From Cellulomonas hominis (lineage in GTDB: Bacteria; Actinomycetota; Actinomycetes; Actinomycetales; Cellulomonadaceae), in contig NZ_CABEGA010000021.1 in assembly GCF_901521055.1 (NCBI RefSeq), positions 1-61,846 on the forward strand: a stretch of DNA of 61,846 bases, given 5' to 3'. This document shows, piece after piece, positions 17,041 through 25,102 of the stretch. Each line of letters starts with the position of its first letter. Positions within the stretch are counted from its first letter, which is position 1. Position numbers and translations under genes: made by a program. The notes beneath the pieces are model-generated. The model had not been told where the DNA came from, did no database searches, and saw only the letters and a list, made by a program, of their open reading frames with translations.

Positions 17041-17408
17041 GCGTCCTGCTCCTGCGCGTCGTCGCCGTAGGTCGAGCACAGGGCGACGGCGTTGCCCGTC
17101 GCGGCGAGCAGGACCTCGGCGGCGGCGAGCATGTCCAGCAGCTCGGGGTGCGCCAGGGAGTAGTGCACGCGCCGCCCGTCCATGCGGCCGGCGACCAGAC
17201 CGCACTCGCGCAGGCAGGTCACGTGGGAGGACACCGTGGACTGCGCGAGCCCCAGGTCGTGGGTCAGCTCGGCGACACGGGCCTCACCGGTCGCCAGGCG
17301 GCGCACGATCGCGAGCCGGGCCGGGTCCGCCAGGGAACGGAAGAGGGCGACACCCGGGGCGATGCCTTGCGTGGAAGCGGCGGCGCGCTCGCTACTCTTG
17401 ATCGACAT
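17034..17408 (-). CDS. ArsR/SmtB-family metalloregulator for cadD
   Basis: A 124-aa winged-helix repressor: FRSLADPARLAIVRRL then the recognition helix LAQSTVSSHVTCLRECGLV. CLRECG in the recognition helix, with further cysteines near the C-terminus (ALCSTYGD, DAC), suggests a thiolate Cd/Pb/Zn site. The start was set at the ATG adjoining the operator-like palindrome; an upstream ATG would run through that palindrome. It is the first gene of a two-gene operon with cadD. Inducer identity (Cd versus Zn) is inference. Confidence 0.88.
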   Translation of the reverse strand: MSIKSSERAAASTQGIAPGVALFRSLADPARLAIVRRLATGEARVAELTHDLGLAQSTVSSHVTCLRECGLVAGRMDGRRVHYSLAHPELLDMLAAAEVLLAATGNAVALCSTYGDDAQEQDAC

Positions 17409-17440
17409 GCGTCGATGATAACCGATGCGCATCGATCAAA
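17409..17440. promoter_or_regulatory. Operator-like palindrome before the cadD regulator
   Basis: Immediately before the ATG, the sequence contains the perfect palindrome CGATGCGCATCG and a flanking CGATGATAACC half-site. The spacing next to the start codon suits an autorepressed ArsR-family operator. Confidence 0.5.
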
Positions 17441-17495
17441 AACAAGCGAGGGTGAGTCTCCGGCGGCCCGACACCGGTCTCGGGTCCCGAGTGGG

Positions 17496-18005
17496 TCACT
17501 GGTACACGTAGTTCGTGAAGTACACGGCGACGACCTCGCCCTCGTACGCCTCCTCCAGTTGCGCGGCGAGCTCGGACTTTAGTGCTTCGCGCCCCTCGGG
17601 TGTGCTGATCTCCGAGACCGGTCGCTGGGAGAACAGAGCGATCGCCCGGTCGAGAGCCTTCGACGGGTCCACGTCCTCCTCGACCTCCAGGGTCAGCTGC
17701 AGACCGAGACCGAGCCGCAGGTAGCGACCGTCTGCCAGGTTGATGCTGACGGGCTCGACGGTCTGGACCGCGCCGAGCTCGACCTCCGGTTCCGGTGCGG
17801 GTTCGGCACTCTCGGCCGGGCGCAGGAGGAACCAGGCGGCCGCGCCGAGCACGAGCACCGCGGCGATCGCGACGAGCACCGCCCGCCGTGTCTTCCGCGG
17901 CGCGGGCGCCGGGGCCGGTGCCGCACCCGCGTCGGGCGATGCCCCTGCCCCCGGCCGCTGTCCCCCGATCTTCTGCGACCCGCCGATGATCCGCTGTTCC
18001 GCCAC
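17496..18005 (-). CDS. fliL: FliL-like flagellar basal-body-associated protein
   Basis: A 169-aa protein with a cytoplasmic Pro/Ala-rich N-terminus, one membrane anchor (about 42-61) and an extracytoplasmic FliL domain (VEPVSINLADGRYLRLGLGLQ at the start, PEGREALKSEL and a C-terminal VYFTNYVYQ). FliL normally sits at the flagellar motor and supports stator function. No other flagellar gene is in the window, so it is a stray copy. GTG start with GAGACGG ahead. Whether it works with flagella or has been co-opted is unknown. Confidence 0.8.
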   Translation of the reverse strand: MAEQRIIGGSQKIGGQRPGAGASPDAGAAPAPAPAPRKTRRAVLVAIAAVLVLGAAAWFLLRPAESAEPAPEPEVELGAVQTVEPVSINLADGRYLRLGLGLQLTLEVEEDVDPSKALDRAIALFSQRPVSEISTPEGREALKSELAAQLEEAYEGEVVAVYFTNYVYQ

Positions 18006-18123
18006 GTCCGTCTCCTCGCTGCTCCCGACGCGCGATGCTCCGCGCGTGCAGGGACCGGATCGGCCGACGTCGGTCCGGCGGGAGGTGCGCGGCGATGAAG
18101 ATCCGGCTAAGGACCGGGAGCGC

Positions 18124-18807
18124 TCAGGCAGGTTCGTCCGTGTCCGACGGGGCGCCGTCGCCGGCGGCTCGCCTGCGCAGCCGCAGCGCGAGCACGGTGA
18201 GCCCGGCCGCCGCGACGACGATCGCCACCAGGACGACCACGGAGGTCGGCCCCCACTGCCAGGACATGGGGGCGTCGGACGCGTCTAGCGCGGCTGCTGA
18301 CGGCGTGCTTGTCTGAGCGGGGGCGGGCGGGGTCAGGTCCGCACCGGCCGTGGGCTCCGGGTGGGTCGGTGCCAGGTCGGGCTCGGTCGTCTGAGCCGAT
18401 CCGGTGCCGTCGGTGGCCGTGAACGCCAGCTCGCCGGACAGCGGGTGCCCGTCGGCGGACGTGACGCGCCACTGGACGCTGTACGCGCCGGCGAGGCGAT
18501 CCGCCCCGAGGGGCTGGGACACGGTGACGTCGGTGACGGTGGTCGCACCCTCGCTGACCGTCGACCCGTCGGGGCCGATCACGACGATCTCGGTGCCCAG
18601 GGACTGCGGAGGCTCGTTGAAGGACAACGTGACGCTGTCCGGGGCGACGTCGACGGTCGAGCCGTCGGCGGGATCGGACCCGGTCATCCCCGAGTGCGCC
18701 GAGGCCGGCGCCGCGGCCAGAGCGAGGGCGCCCAGGGCGATCAGCGAGACCAGTGCGGCGCGGGCGGGCAGAGGAGGCCGTCCGGTGTTCGTGGGGGTCT
18801 GGGTCAT
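18124..18807 (-). CDS. copC: CopC-domain copper resistance protein, membrane-anchored
   Basis: A 227-aa exported protein. Signal peptide (core about 18-34, SAHSG at cleavage) leaves an N-terminal His on the mature protein, the Cu(II)-binding His of CopC. The CopC beta-sandwich follows (SDPADGSTVDVAPDSVTLSF, VQWRVTSADGHPLSGELAF, with His in DGHPL as a second ligand). A linker and one C-terminal membrane helix (about 185-207) follow, then a basic tail. It should bind Cu(II) outside the membrane. It sits downstream of the CtaG gene on the same strand with a 70-bp gap. Confidence 0.92.
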   Translation of the reverse strand: MTQTPTNTGRPPLPARAALVSLIALGALALAAAPASAHSGMTGSDPADGSTVDVAPDSVTLSFNEPPQSLGTEIVVIGPDGSTVSEGATTVTDVTVSQPLGADRLAGAYSVQWRVTSADGHPLSGELAFTATDGTGSAQTTEPDLAPTHPEPTAGADLTPPAPAQTSTPSAAALDASDAPMSWQWGPTSVVVLVAIVVAAAGLTVLALRLRRRAAGDGAPSDTDEPA

Positions 18808-18877
18808 CGTGAGCCTTCCGGGTGATGCGTGGCTGCGCGCAGCGGGTTCGGCGTGGTGGGCGTGCTGGATGGGTCGA

Positions 18878-19849
18878 TCAGGTCAGGTCGCGCCTGTCGC
18901 GGTCGGCGAGGCCTGAGAGGTAGGCGTTGTACGCGTCGAGCTCGACGTCGCCGTCGCGGTCCGCGCGCCGGTCACGCTGGAGTGCGCTGCGCGCCTCGTC
19001 GCGGTGCCAGCGGGACAGGACGATGAGCAGGACGATCAGCGTCGGCAGCTCGCCGTAGGACCACGCGAGCGCACCGGCGACCTCCTGGTCGCCGATCAGG
19101 TCGACGCCCCATCGCTCCGGCGGGTGCCCGAAGGCGGCCACGAGCGGGGTCGTGGCCATCATCACCACGACGCCGAAGAAGGCGTGGAGCGGCATCTCCA
19201 CCGCGACGTCCAGGGCGCGCGCGGCGTGGCCCTGCCGGCGTGGCAGGGGATCCCGCGAGAGCACCGGGGCGGCGAACAGCACCCCGGCCACCAGGAGTGT
19301 CACCTCGAGCCCGGTGTGCCCGGCCCACGTCGTCAGCAGCGCGGTCGCGGCACCGGTCAGGTACAGCCCGTAGAAGGCGAGCAGGAACAGCGGCACCGTG
19401 ACGGCCGGGTGCAGCGCGGCAGCCGCGACGCGTGAGCGCAGCGTCGATCGCGCGACCACCAGGACGGCTCGTCCGAGCCCGTGGTGCGGGACCGCGTGCA
19501 GCAGGAGCGTCCCGGGGCGCCCGAGAACCAGCAGCGGTGCGATGACCATCATCAGGGTGAGCTGCTGGAACATGAACACCGAGAACATCTCGTAGCCGTA
19601 CCCCTCGATGCCGGTTCCGGTGAGAACCAGGAGCACCGCACAGCCACCGAGGAAGGCCGCGCTCCTGCCGACCGGCCAGCGGCGGCCCCGCCGCTGCATC
19701 CGGACCACGCCCGCGACGTAGAGGACCGCGAGCACGGCGGCGATCGAGGGGAGCAGCGGCACGGGTTGGAACCACGGCGAGAGGTACGCGGCGAGCGACG
19801 GCGCAGCGGTGGGCAGCTGCACCGGGCCCGGGAAGTCCGCGGGGAGCAT
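18878..19849 (-). CDS. ctaG: Cytochrome c oxidase assembly factor, CtaG (caa3) family
   Basis: A 323-aa polytopic membrane protein with seven to eight helices. It has typical caa3-CtaG signatures: GYGYEMFSVFMFQQLTLMMV, LHPAVTVPLFLLAFYGLYL and EMPLHAFFGVVVMM, with conserved membrane His and Met residues that can bind copper. This family helps deliver copper to oxidase or move copper across the membrane, and is often next to CopC. The ATG is 10 bases downstream of the M23 gene's stop, so they are cotranscribed. The C-terminal 45 residues are charged and cytosolic. Confidence 0.88.
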   Translation of the reverse strand: MLPADFPGPVQLPTAAPSLAAYLSPWFQPVPLLPSIAAVLAVLYVAGVVRMQRRGRRWPVGRSAAFLGGCAVLLVLTGTGIEGYGYEMFSVFMFQQLTLMMVIAPLLVLGRPGTLLLHAVPHHGLGRAVLVVARSTLRSRVAAAALHPAVTVPLFLLAFYGLYLTGAATALLTTWAGHTGLEVTLLVAGVLFAAPVLSRDPLPRRQGHAARALDVAVEMPLHAFFGVVVMMATTPLVAAFGHPPERWGVDLIGDQEVAGALAWSYGELPTLIVLLIVLSRWHRDEARSALQRDRRADRDGDVELDAYNAYLSGLADRDRRDLT

Positions 19850-19859
19850 CAGCGGCGGG

Positions 19860-21215
19860 TCACCGCCCGAGCAGCGGGGCGGGGTTCACGGTCGAGCCGT
19901 TGACGTAGACCTCGAAGTGCAGGTGGCACGCACCGGACAGGCCGGTGTTGCCGGAGTAGCCGATGAGGTCGCCCTGGCGTACCTGCTGGCCGGCCGAGAC
20001 GGTGGACCGGGTCATGTGGTTGGAGCTGCTCATCATCGGCTGCCCGTTGACGGTGCCGTAGTTCAACATGACCTGGTTGCCGAAGCCGGTGCGCCACTGG
20101 GCCCACTGGACCGTCGCGTCACGTGGCGCGTAGAGCGGGGTGTTGCAGTAGGTCCGCAGGTCGATCCCGGCGTGCAGGCGCGTGTAGCCGAGGATCGGGT
20201 GCAGCCGCATGCCGTAGCTGGACGTCACGTACATCGGGCTGATCGAGGTCGGGTTGGCGAAGATCGCGCCGGACCCGGTGGACGGCGCGGGCGGGGCGGG
20301 CGGCGCGCCCGGGCCAGGAGCGGCAGGCCGGGCCGCGGCGGCGGCCTCGGCCTGCCGCCGCTGCTCGGCGATGATCCCCGCCAGCTCGCTCTCCAAGGCG
20401 CTGCGCTCACGCTCGGCCTGAGCCTGCTCGGCCTCCGCCTGGGACTTCATCCCGGCCAGCCGCTGCTGCGTGGTGCGTTGCTCGGTGATCAGCCGCTCGA
20501 TCTCCTGCTCCCGGGTCGCGGCGGCAGCCCGGGCGGCGTCGGCGCGCACCACCTCGGCCTCGGCCTCCGCCTTGAGGTCGGCGATGCGGTCGGTGACGGC
20601 GCCCAGCCGGGCCTCGGCGTTGCGGGCGTCCCCGGTGAGGTTCGCGAGCTCCTGGAGCATCTCCTCTTGCGCGCGCTGCGCGGTCGCGGCGGCCTGGTAG
20701 CGGCGGTTGAAGTCCTCGAGGTTTTCGGCGTCGAGGACGACGGCGAGCGGGGAGACGTCACCACCGCTCTGATACGCCCTGCGGGCGAGCTGCCCGACGC
20801 TGGCGCGCACGTCCTGGCTCCGGGCGAAGGATTCGGCAACGTCCGCCGTGATGCTCTCCTGCTGCTCGGTGGCGTCGATCAACCGGGCCTCGACGAGCGC
20901 CGCCCGGCGCTCGGCGCCGGCGAGCTCGTCCTGCGCCGCGCGCAGCTCGGCCTGCGCGGCAGGCAGGCGCGCCTCGGTGGCCGCGAGGTCGGCGACGGCC
21001 TGGCCGAGCTCGGCCGACAGCCCCTCGACCGATGCCTGCAGGTCCTCCGAGCGCTGCTGGGCGGCGTCCGCGCGCTGCTGGGTCGACTGCCGGCGGTCGT
21101 CGAGGTCGTCGGCGGCTCCGGTGGCCGGTGTGGCAGCCAGCACGACAGCTCCGAGGACGAGCGTCACGGCGAGACGTCGCGGCGTGCGGCGGGTGCGGGA
21201 GGAGGGCGAGCGCAT
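19860..21215 (-). CDS. Secreted coiled-coil M23 peptidase, second copy
   Basis: A 451-aa paralogue of the enzyme at 12788-14206: signal peptide (about 14-34), long coiled coil (about 35-290), Pro-rich linker, and M23 domain with RLHAGIDLRTYCNTPLYAP and GACHLHFEVYVNG. The peptidase domains are nearly identical over long runs, while the coiled coils have diverged. It heads an operon continuing into ctaG. A CopR-like box lies 77 bp upstream of the ATG, overlapping the end of the kinase gene. Confidence 0.9.
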   Translation of the reverse strand: MRSPSSRTRRTPRRLAVTLVLGAVVLAATPATGAADDLDDRRQSTQQRADAAQQRSEDLQASVEGLSAELGQAVADLAATEARLPAAQAELRAAQDELAGAERRAALVEARLIDATEQQESITADVAESFARSQDVRASVGQLARRAYQSGGDVSPLAVVLDAENLEDFNRRYQAAATAQRAQEEMLQELANLTGDARNAEARLGAVTDRIADLKAEAEAEVVRADAARAAAATREQEIERLITEQRTTQQRLAGMKSQAEAEQAQAERERSALESELAGIIAEQRRQAEAAAAARPAAPGPGAPPAPPAPSTGSGAIFANPTSISPMYVTSSYGMRLHPILGYTRLHAGIDLRTYCNTPLYAPRDATVQWAQWRTGFGNQVMLNYGTVNGQPMMSSSNHMTRSTVSAGQQVRQGDLIGYSGNTGLSGACHLHFEVYVNGSTVNPAPLLGR

Positions 21216-21291
21216 GCGGGTGTCCTGTCGTGGTGCGGGGCGCAGCCACGCTAAGACGGTGCCGAGGATGTTCCTGGGTGCCCGTGCGGGT

Positions 21292-21307
21292 CTTCAGCGT
21301 TCCTTCA
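21292..21307 (-). promoter_or_regulatory. CopR-like tandem box (6 of 8)
   Basis: Minus-strand TGAAGGAACGCTGAAG, the most divergent of the set in its centre but with two exact TGAAG halves at an 11-bp period. It lies before the M23-ctaG operon. Confidence 0.5.
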
Positions 21308-22426
21308 TCTGGCGCTGCGCCCGACGGGGAGGCGCACGGTGAACGTCGCACCCTGGTCCCGGCCGCCGCTGACCGCTTCCAGGGTGCCGTCGTGCGCCTC
21401 GACGAAGGCCTTGCTCACGGTGAGGCCGATGCCCGATCCGCCGTGGTCGCGGTCGCGGGCGGAGTCCGCGCGGTAGAACCGGTCGAACACGTGGGACAGG
21501 TGTTCGGCAGCGATGCCGTCGCCGGCGTCGTGGACGGCGAGCGTGACCGCGTCGCGCTCGGCCCGCACACGGAGCACGACGGTCGCGCCGCTGACGCTGT
21601 GCCGCAGTGCGTTGTCGAGCAGGTTCGCCAGCACCTGACCGATGCGGTCACGGTCGACCGACACCGGCGGGGTGCGCGGTGCCGCGTCGACCTGCAGCAG
21701 GACACCCTTGGCGGAGTAGGCGGGGTTCGCCGCCGCGGCAGCAGCCCGCGCGAGATCCTCGGGAGCAGCGTCGGCGAGGCGCAGCGGGAGCCTGCGTTCC
21801 TCGGCGAGCGAGACGGCAGTGACGTCCTCGGCGAGCCGGCTCAGCCGGTTCACCTGGTCTCGCAGCACCTGCAGCGTGTCCGCGTCGGGGGCGCGCACCC
21901 CGTCGTCGATCGAGTCGACGTACGCGGTCAGCGTCGCCAGCGGCGTCCGCATCTCGTGCGCGAGGTCGGCCAGCAGGCGCCTGCGCGTCGAGTCGACGTG
22001 CTCCAGGCGCTCGGACATCGCGTTCATCGTGGTCGCGAGCTCGTCGAACTCTGCGCCGAGGCCCGGGACCGGCACCCGCTGGTCGTAGCGGCCTCGGGCG
22101 ACGTTGCCGGCGACCACGACGATCGGCCGCAGGGACCGGGTGACCCGCCCGGCGATCCACACGCTCAACACGGTCGAGACCAGCAGCGCCAGCAGCAGCG
22201 CGGCGGCCAGGGAGAAGCTCCCGGCGGTGCCGAACGCAGCCTCGGCGTGCTCCGTGGCGTCGTTCGGGTGGTTGCCGTGGTGCTGCAGCAGGTTGTCGTG
22301 GAAGATGCCCGGCCCGATCAGCCACGCGACCGCACCAGCGGTCAGGACGGTGACGAGGGTGACCGCCGACAGGGCGACGGCCAGACGCAGCGCGACGCCC
22401 CACCGCTGCCAGGGCGGACGGCTCAT
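21305..22426 (-). CDS. Sensor histidine kinase, second copy
   Basis: A 373-aa kinase with the same plan as the one at 8219-9355: helix 1 (about 13-37), a short periplasm-side loop notably rich in histidine (FHDNLLQHHGNHPND), helix 2 (about 68-92), HAMP, HisKA with LAHEMRTPLA (about 160), and HATPase_c with NLLDNALRHS and GGSGIGL. The loop histidines are good candidates for metal ligands. ATGA overlap with its response regulator gene. Confidence 0.88.
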   Translation of the reverse strand: MSRPPWQRWGVALRLAVALSAVTLVTVLTAGAVAWLIGPGIFHDNLLQHHGNHPNDATEHAEAAFGTAGSFSLAAALLLALLVSTVLSVWIAGRVTRSLRPIVVVAGNVARGRYDQRVPVPGLGAEFDELATTMNAMSERLEHVDSTRRRLLADLAHEMRTPLATLTAYVDSIDDGVRAPDADTLQVLRDQVNRLSRLAEDVTAVSLAEERRLPLRLADAAPEDLARAAAAAANPAYSAKGVLLQVDAAPRTPPVSVDRDRIGQVLANLLDNALRHSVSGATVVLRVRAERDAVTLAVHDAGDGIAAEHLSHVFDRFYRADSARDRDHGGSGIGLTVSKAFVEAHDGTLEAVSGGRDQGATFTVRLPVGRSAR

Positions 22427-23124
22427 CCCTGCCCCAGCTGGTAGCCGATGCCGCGCACAGTGCGCACGAACCGCCCCGTCGCGGCGTCGTCTCCGAGCTT
22501 GCGGCGCAGGTGCAGCACGTGCACGTCGATCAGGCTCTCGTCGCCGAACCAGTTCTCCCCGCGCAGCGCCTCGATCAACGCCCGCCGGGGCATCGCGGTT
22601 CCGGCGTTCTCGATCAGGCAGGCCAACAGGTCGAACTCGGTCGGCGTCAGGTCGACCGGCTCGCCCTCGAGCACGGCCTGCCGGCTGCGCAGGTCGACGG
22701 TCAGCGCGCCGACGTCCCTGGTGGGTGGGGCCAGGGGGCCGGGCGTCCGCGCGCGACGCAGCAGCGTGCGGACCCGGGCCAGCAGCTCACGCGGCCGGAA
22801 CGGCTTGGTCATGTAGTCGTCCGCGCCCGAGCGCAGCCCCTGCAGGACCTCCGCCTCGTCGGCGCGGGCGGTGAGCATGACGACGTACGCGTCGGAGAAC
22901 TCCCGCAGGCGCCGGCACACCTCGATGCCGTCGACGGTGGGCAGGCCCAGGTCGAGCACCACGACGTGCGGAGCGGTGGAACGGGCCGCCTCAAGCGCGC
23001 GGGCTCCGTCGCCCACCACCTCGACGTCGTAGCCGTCCGCCCGCAGGTAGTCCGCGATGACCGCGGCGAGCACGCGCTCGTCCTCGACGACCAGGACGCG
23101 CACGGGGTCGGTCTCGGTGGCCAT
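22423..23124 (-). CDS. OmpR-family response regulator, second copy (CopR-like)
   Basis: A 233-aa regulator: receiver with VVEDE near the start, the Asp in VVVLDLGLPTVDG (about 56), MTKPFRP (about 105), and a winged helix ending VRTVRGIGYQLG. It resembles the regulator at 9352-10074 throughout. The ATG given begins the domain directly; another possible start is 15 bases upstream. A perfect-halves CopR-like box lies 62 bp upstream. Confidence 0.88.
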   Translation of the reverse strand: MATETDPVRVLVVEDERVLAAVIADYLRADGYDVEVVGDGARALEAARSTAPHVVVLDLGLPTVDGIEVCRRLREFSDAYVVMLTARADEAEVLQGLRSGADDYMTKPFRPRELLARVRTLLRRARTPGPLAPPTRDVGALTVDLRSRQAVLEGEPVDLTPTEFDLLACLIENAGTAMPRRALIEALRGENWFGDESLIDVHVLHLRRKLGDDAATGRFVRTVRGIGYQLGQG

Positions 23125-23185
23125 GCCCCACGGTCCCACGAGCGGCCGCCTGGTTCCCGATGCCGCAGCCGCACCCTGCCGCGCC

Positions 23186-23201
23186 CTTCATCGGATCTTC
23201 A
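23186..23201 (-). promoter_or_regulatory. CopR-like tandem box (7 of 8)
   Basis: Minus-strand TGAAGATCCGATGAAG upstream of the second response regulator gene, partly overlapping the 3' end of the ICMT-like gene. Its first unit, TGAAGAT, is the closest match here to the C. glutamicum CopR repeat. Confidence 0.6.
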
Positions 23202-23696
23202 TCGCCCGATGAGCGCTGCCCCGACCACGCGGACGGACCGTGCGTCGACCCAGCGAGGCACCTGTGAGCGGTACCGGGCGTACGCGCCACCGAAGCGCTC
23301 CGTCAACGCCTGCTCCTCCGCCGCGATCTGCCCGACCGAGAGCACCGCGACGAACGCCGCGACCGGCGCCACCGCGCCTGGCGACCGCCGGGCCACCGCA
23401 TGAGCGAGCAGGGCCCCCGCCATCCCGAGGTACATCGGGTTCCGGCTGACCTGGTTGGCGCCGGTGAGCACCAACGCGGTCGCCCTCGTGGGTGCCACCG
23501 GGTCGACGGTCGTGCGGGCACGCCGGAACTGCACGAGCGCGTCGCCCAGCAGCCAGCCCGCGGTGACCGCGACGGGTGCGCCGGCGACGAGCGAGCCCGC
23601 CGACGGTCGCGCACCGCGGGCGAGCGCCAGCTGGACGCCGAACGCGGCCACGGCGAGCACGGCCGGCGGGACCGCCGTGGCGGTCCGCCGGTTCAC
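23199..23696 (-). CDS. Isoprenylcysteine carboxyl methyltransferase-like membrane protein
   Basis: A 165-aa membrane protein with about four helices and the ICMT/PEMT-like signature: Asn-Gln-x-x-Arg-Asn-Pro-x-Tyr-x-Gly (NQVSRNPMYLGM), then EEQALTERFGGAYARYRSQVPRW. Family members are SAM-dependent methyltransferases. They commonly sit beside CDF and ArsR genes in actinobacterial metal islands, where their substrate is unknown. GTG start overlapping the CDF stop (GTGA), so it is the third gene of the ArsR-CDF-ICMT operon. Confidence 0.82.
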   Translation of the reverse strand: MNRRTATAVPPAVLAVAAFGVQLALARGARPSAGSLVAGAPVAVTAGWLLGDALVQFRRARTTVDPVAPTRATALVLTGANQVSRNPMYLGMAGALLAHAVARRSPGAVAPVAAFVAVLSVGQIAAEEQALTERFGGAYARYRSQVPRWVDARSVRVVGAALIGR

Positions 23697-24613
23697 GCGT
23701 GCCCCAGGTGCTCGTGCGTGCGGTGCGATGCCGGTTCGATCTGGAACGTCGAGTGCTCCACGGAGATCGGGAAGTGGCTCGTCAGGCAGTCCTGGAGCTG
23801 GTCGAGGATCCGCGCGGTGTGCCCGTCGGAGAAGCACTCGTCGTCGACCGTGACGTGCGCGGTGATCACGGGCAGCCCGGTCGCCACGAGCGACGCGTGC
23901 AGGTCGTGCACGGCCCGCACGTGCTCCACACCGAGGAGGTGCTCGCGCACGGCGTCCAGGTCGAGCCCTCGCGGGGTGGACTCGAGGAGCACGGCGCTGG
24001 TCTCCAGCAGGAGCTTGATCGCGCGCGGCACGATCAGCGCCCCGATCAGCAGGCCGGCGACCGCGTCCGCCTGCTGCCAGCCGGTGGTCGCGATGACGAT
24101 CGCCGCGACGATCACGCCGACCGAGCCCAGAGCGTCGTTCAGCACCTCCAGGAACGCAGCACGCAGGTTGAAGTTCGCGGACCTGCCACCGGCCAGCACC
24201 GCGATCGCGGTGACGTTCGCGACCAGGCCGATGATGCCGAACACGACCAGCTCGGTGGAGGGCACCTCCGGGGGGTCGAACAGCCGCTGCACGCCCTCGA
24301 TCAGCACGTAGCCGCCGACCGCGAGCAGGACCGCGGACTGGGCCAGGGCCCCGAGCACCTCCGCCCGCCGGTAGCCCCACGTCCGCCGGGACGTCGCCGG
24401 CTTGAGCGACAGGTGCGCCGCGACCAGTGCCATCGCCAGACCGGCGGCGTCGGTCAGCATGTGCGCCGTGTCGACGAGCAGCGCGAGGCTGCCTGTCATC
24501 AGCGCACCCACCGCCTGCGCCACGAGCACCGTGGAGGTCAGGCCGAACGCGATCGCCAGCCGGCGCCGGTGGTCGCCGCCGCCCGCGGGCGCGTGACCGT
24601 GGTCGTGGCTCAT
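23693..24613 (-). CDS. czcD: Cation diffusion facilitator (Zn/Cd/Co efflux, CzcD-like)
   Basis: A 306-aa CDF protein: His-rich start (SHDHGHAP), six membrane segments, the metal-site pairs HxxxD in DTAHMLTDAAG (helix II) and the N/D-xxx-D equivalent in LEVLNDALGSVG (helix V), and a cytoplasmic domain with VHDLHASLVATGLPVITAHV. The C-terminus is His-rich (HRTHEHLGHA). It exports divalent metals in exchange for protons. ATGA overlap with the upstream ArsR gene places it under that regulator. Confidence 0.93.
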   Translation of the reverse strand: MSHDHGHAPAGGGDHRRRLAIAFGLTSTVLVAQAVGALMTGSLALLVDTAHMLTDAAGLAMALVAAHLSLKPATSRRTWGYRRAEVLGALAQSAVLLAVGGYVLIEGVQRLFDPPEVPSTELVVFGIIGLVANVTAIAVLAGGRSANFNLRAAFLEVLNDALGSVGVIVAAIVIATTGWQQADAVAGLLIGALIVPRAIKLLLETSAVLLESTPRGLDLDAVREHLLGVEHVRAVHDLHASLVATGLPVITAHVTVDDECFSDGHTARILDQLQDCLTSHFPISVEHSTFQIEPASHRTHEHLGHA

Positions 24614-24984
24614 CGGGCACCTCCCGCGACGTGCCCGCACGCATCCGGGCGCGACCCGCCCTGCAGGAGACCTTCCGCCGCCCCGAGCAGGGTCGCGAGC
24701 CGGCCGGGGTCGGCGATGGCGTAGAGGGAGGACCGCCCCCGCTGCCGGGTGGTGACCAGACCGCAGTCCCGCAAGCAGGCGAGGTGCACGCTGACGGTGC
24801 TCTGCGCCAACCCGAGGTGGTCGGTGAGCTCGCGCACCGAGTGCTCACCGGTGAACAGGTGCCGCAGCATCGTGAGCCGTGCCGGCTCGCCGAGCGCACG
24901 GAACAGAGCGGCAGTGGGCGCTGTCAGCGCCGCGTCGTCGACCGGGGGCGACTGGTTATCATCATCGTCGCGTGCGGATGTCAT
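24610..24984 (-). CDS. ArsR/SmtB-family regulator of the CDF operon
   Basis: A 124-aa winged-helix repressor: FRALGEPARLTMLRHL, recognition helix LAQSTVSVHLACLRDCGLV, and a C-terminal Cys/His (DACGH) that could complete a Zn/Cd site. It is similar to the cadD regulator. The ATG is given; a GTG two codons upstream is also possible, and neither has a clear ribosome binding site. It is divergent from dsbA, with a CopR-like box in between. Confidence 0.87.
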   Translation of the reverse strand: MTSARDDDDNQSPPVDDAALTAPTAALFRALGEPARLTMLRHLFTGEHSVRELTDHLGLAQSTVSVHLACLRDCGLVTTRQRGRSSLYAIADPGRLATLLGAAEGLLQGGSRPDACGHVAGGAR

Positions 24985-25039
24985 CGTCACGCACCGATGA
25001 TAGGTCGAGCGGCTCGGGCTGCGACAGCCCCGCTGCCTT

Positions 25040-25055
25040 CTTCATCGAATCTCCA
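25040..25055 (-). promoter_or_regulatory. CopR-like tandem box (8 of 8)
   Basis: Minus-strand TGGAGATTCGATGAAG in the divergent region between the ArsR-CDF operon and the DsbA-VKOR operon, 48 bp before the DsbA ATG. Confidence 0.55.
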
Positions 25056-25102
25056 TCTCCGTCGGCGGATGGGCCGTCCGCGCTCGCTTAGCGTGCGATG
25101 CC

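Noticed and set aside
23199..24899. A long 566-codon minus-strand frame through the CDF gene.
   Set aside because: Only its last 165 codons look like a protein (the ICMT-like gene); the rest is an Arg-rich shadow of the ArsR and CDF genes.
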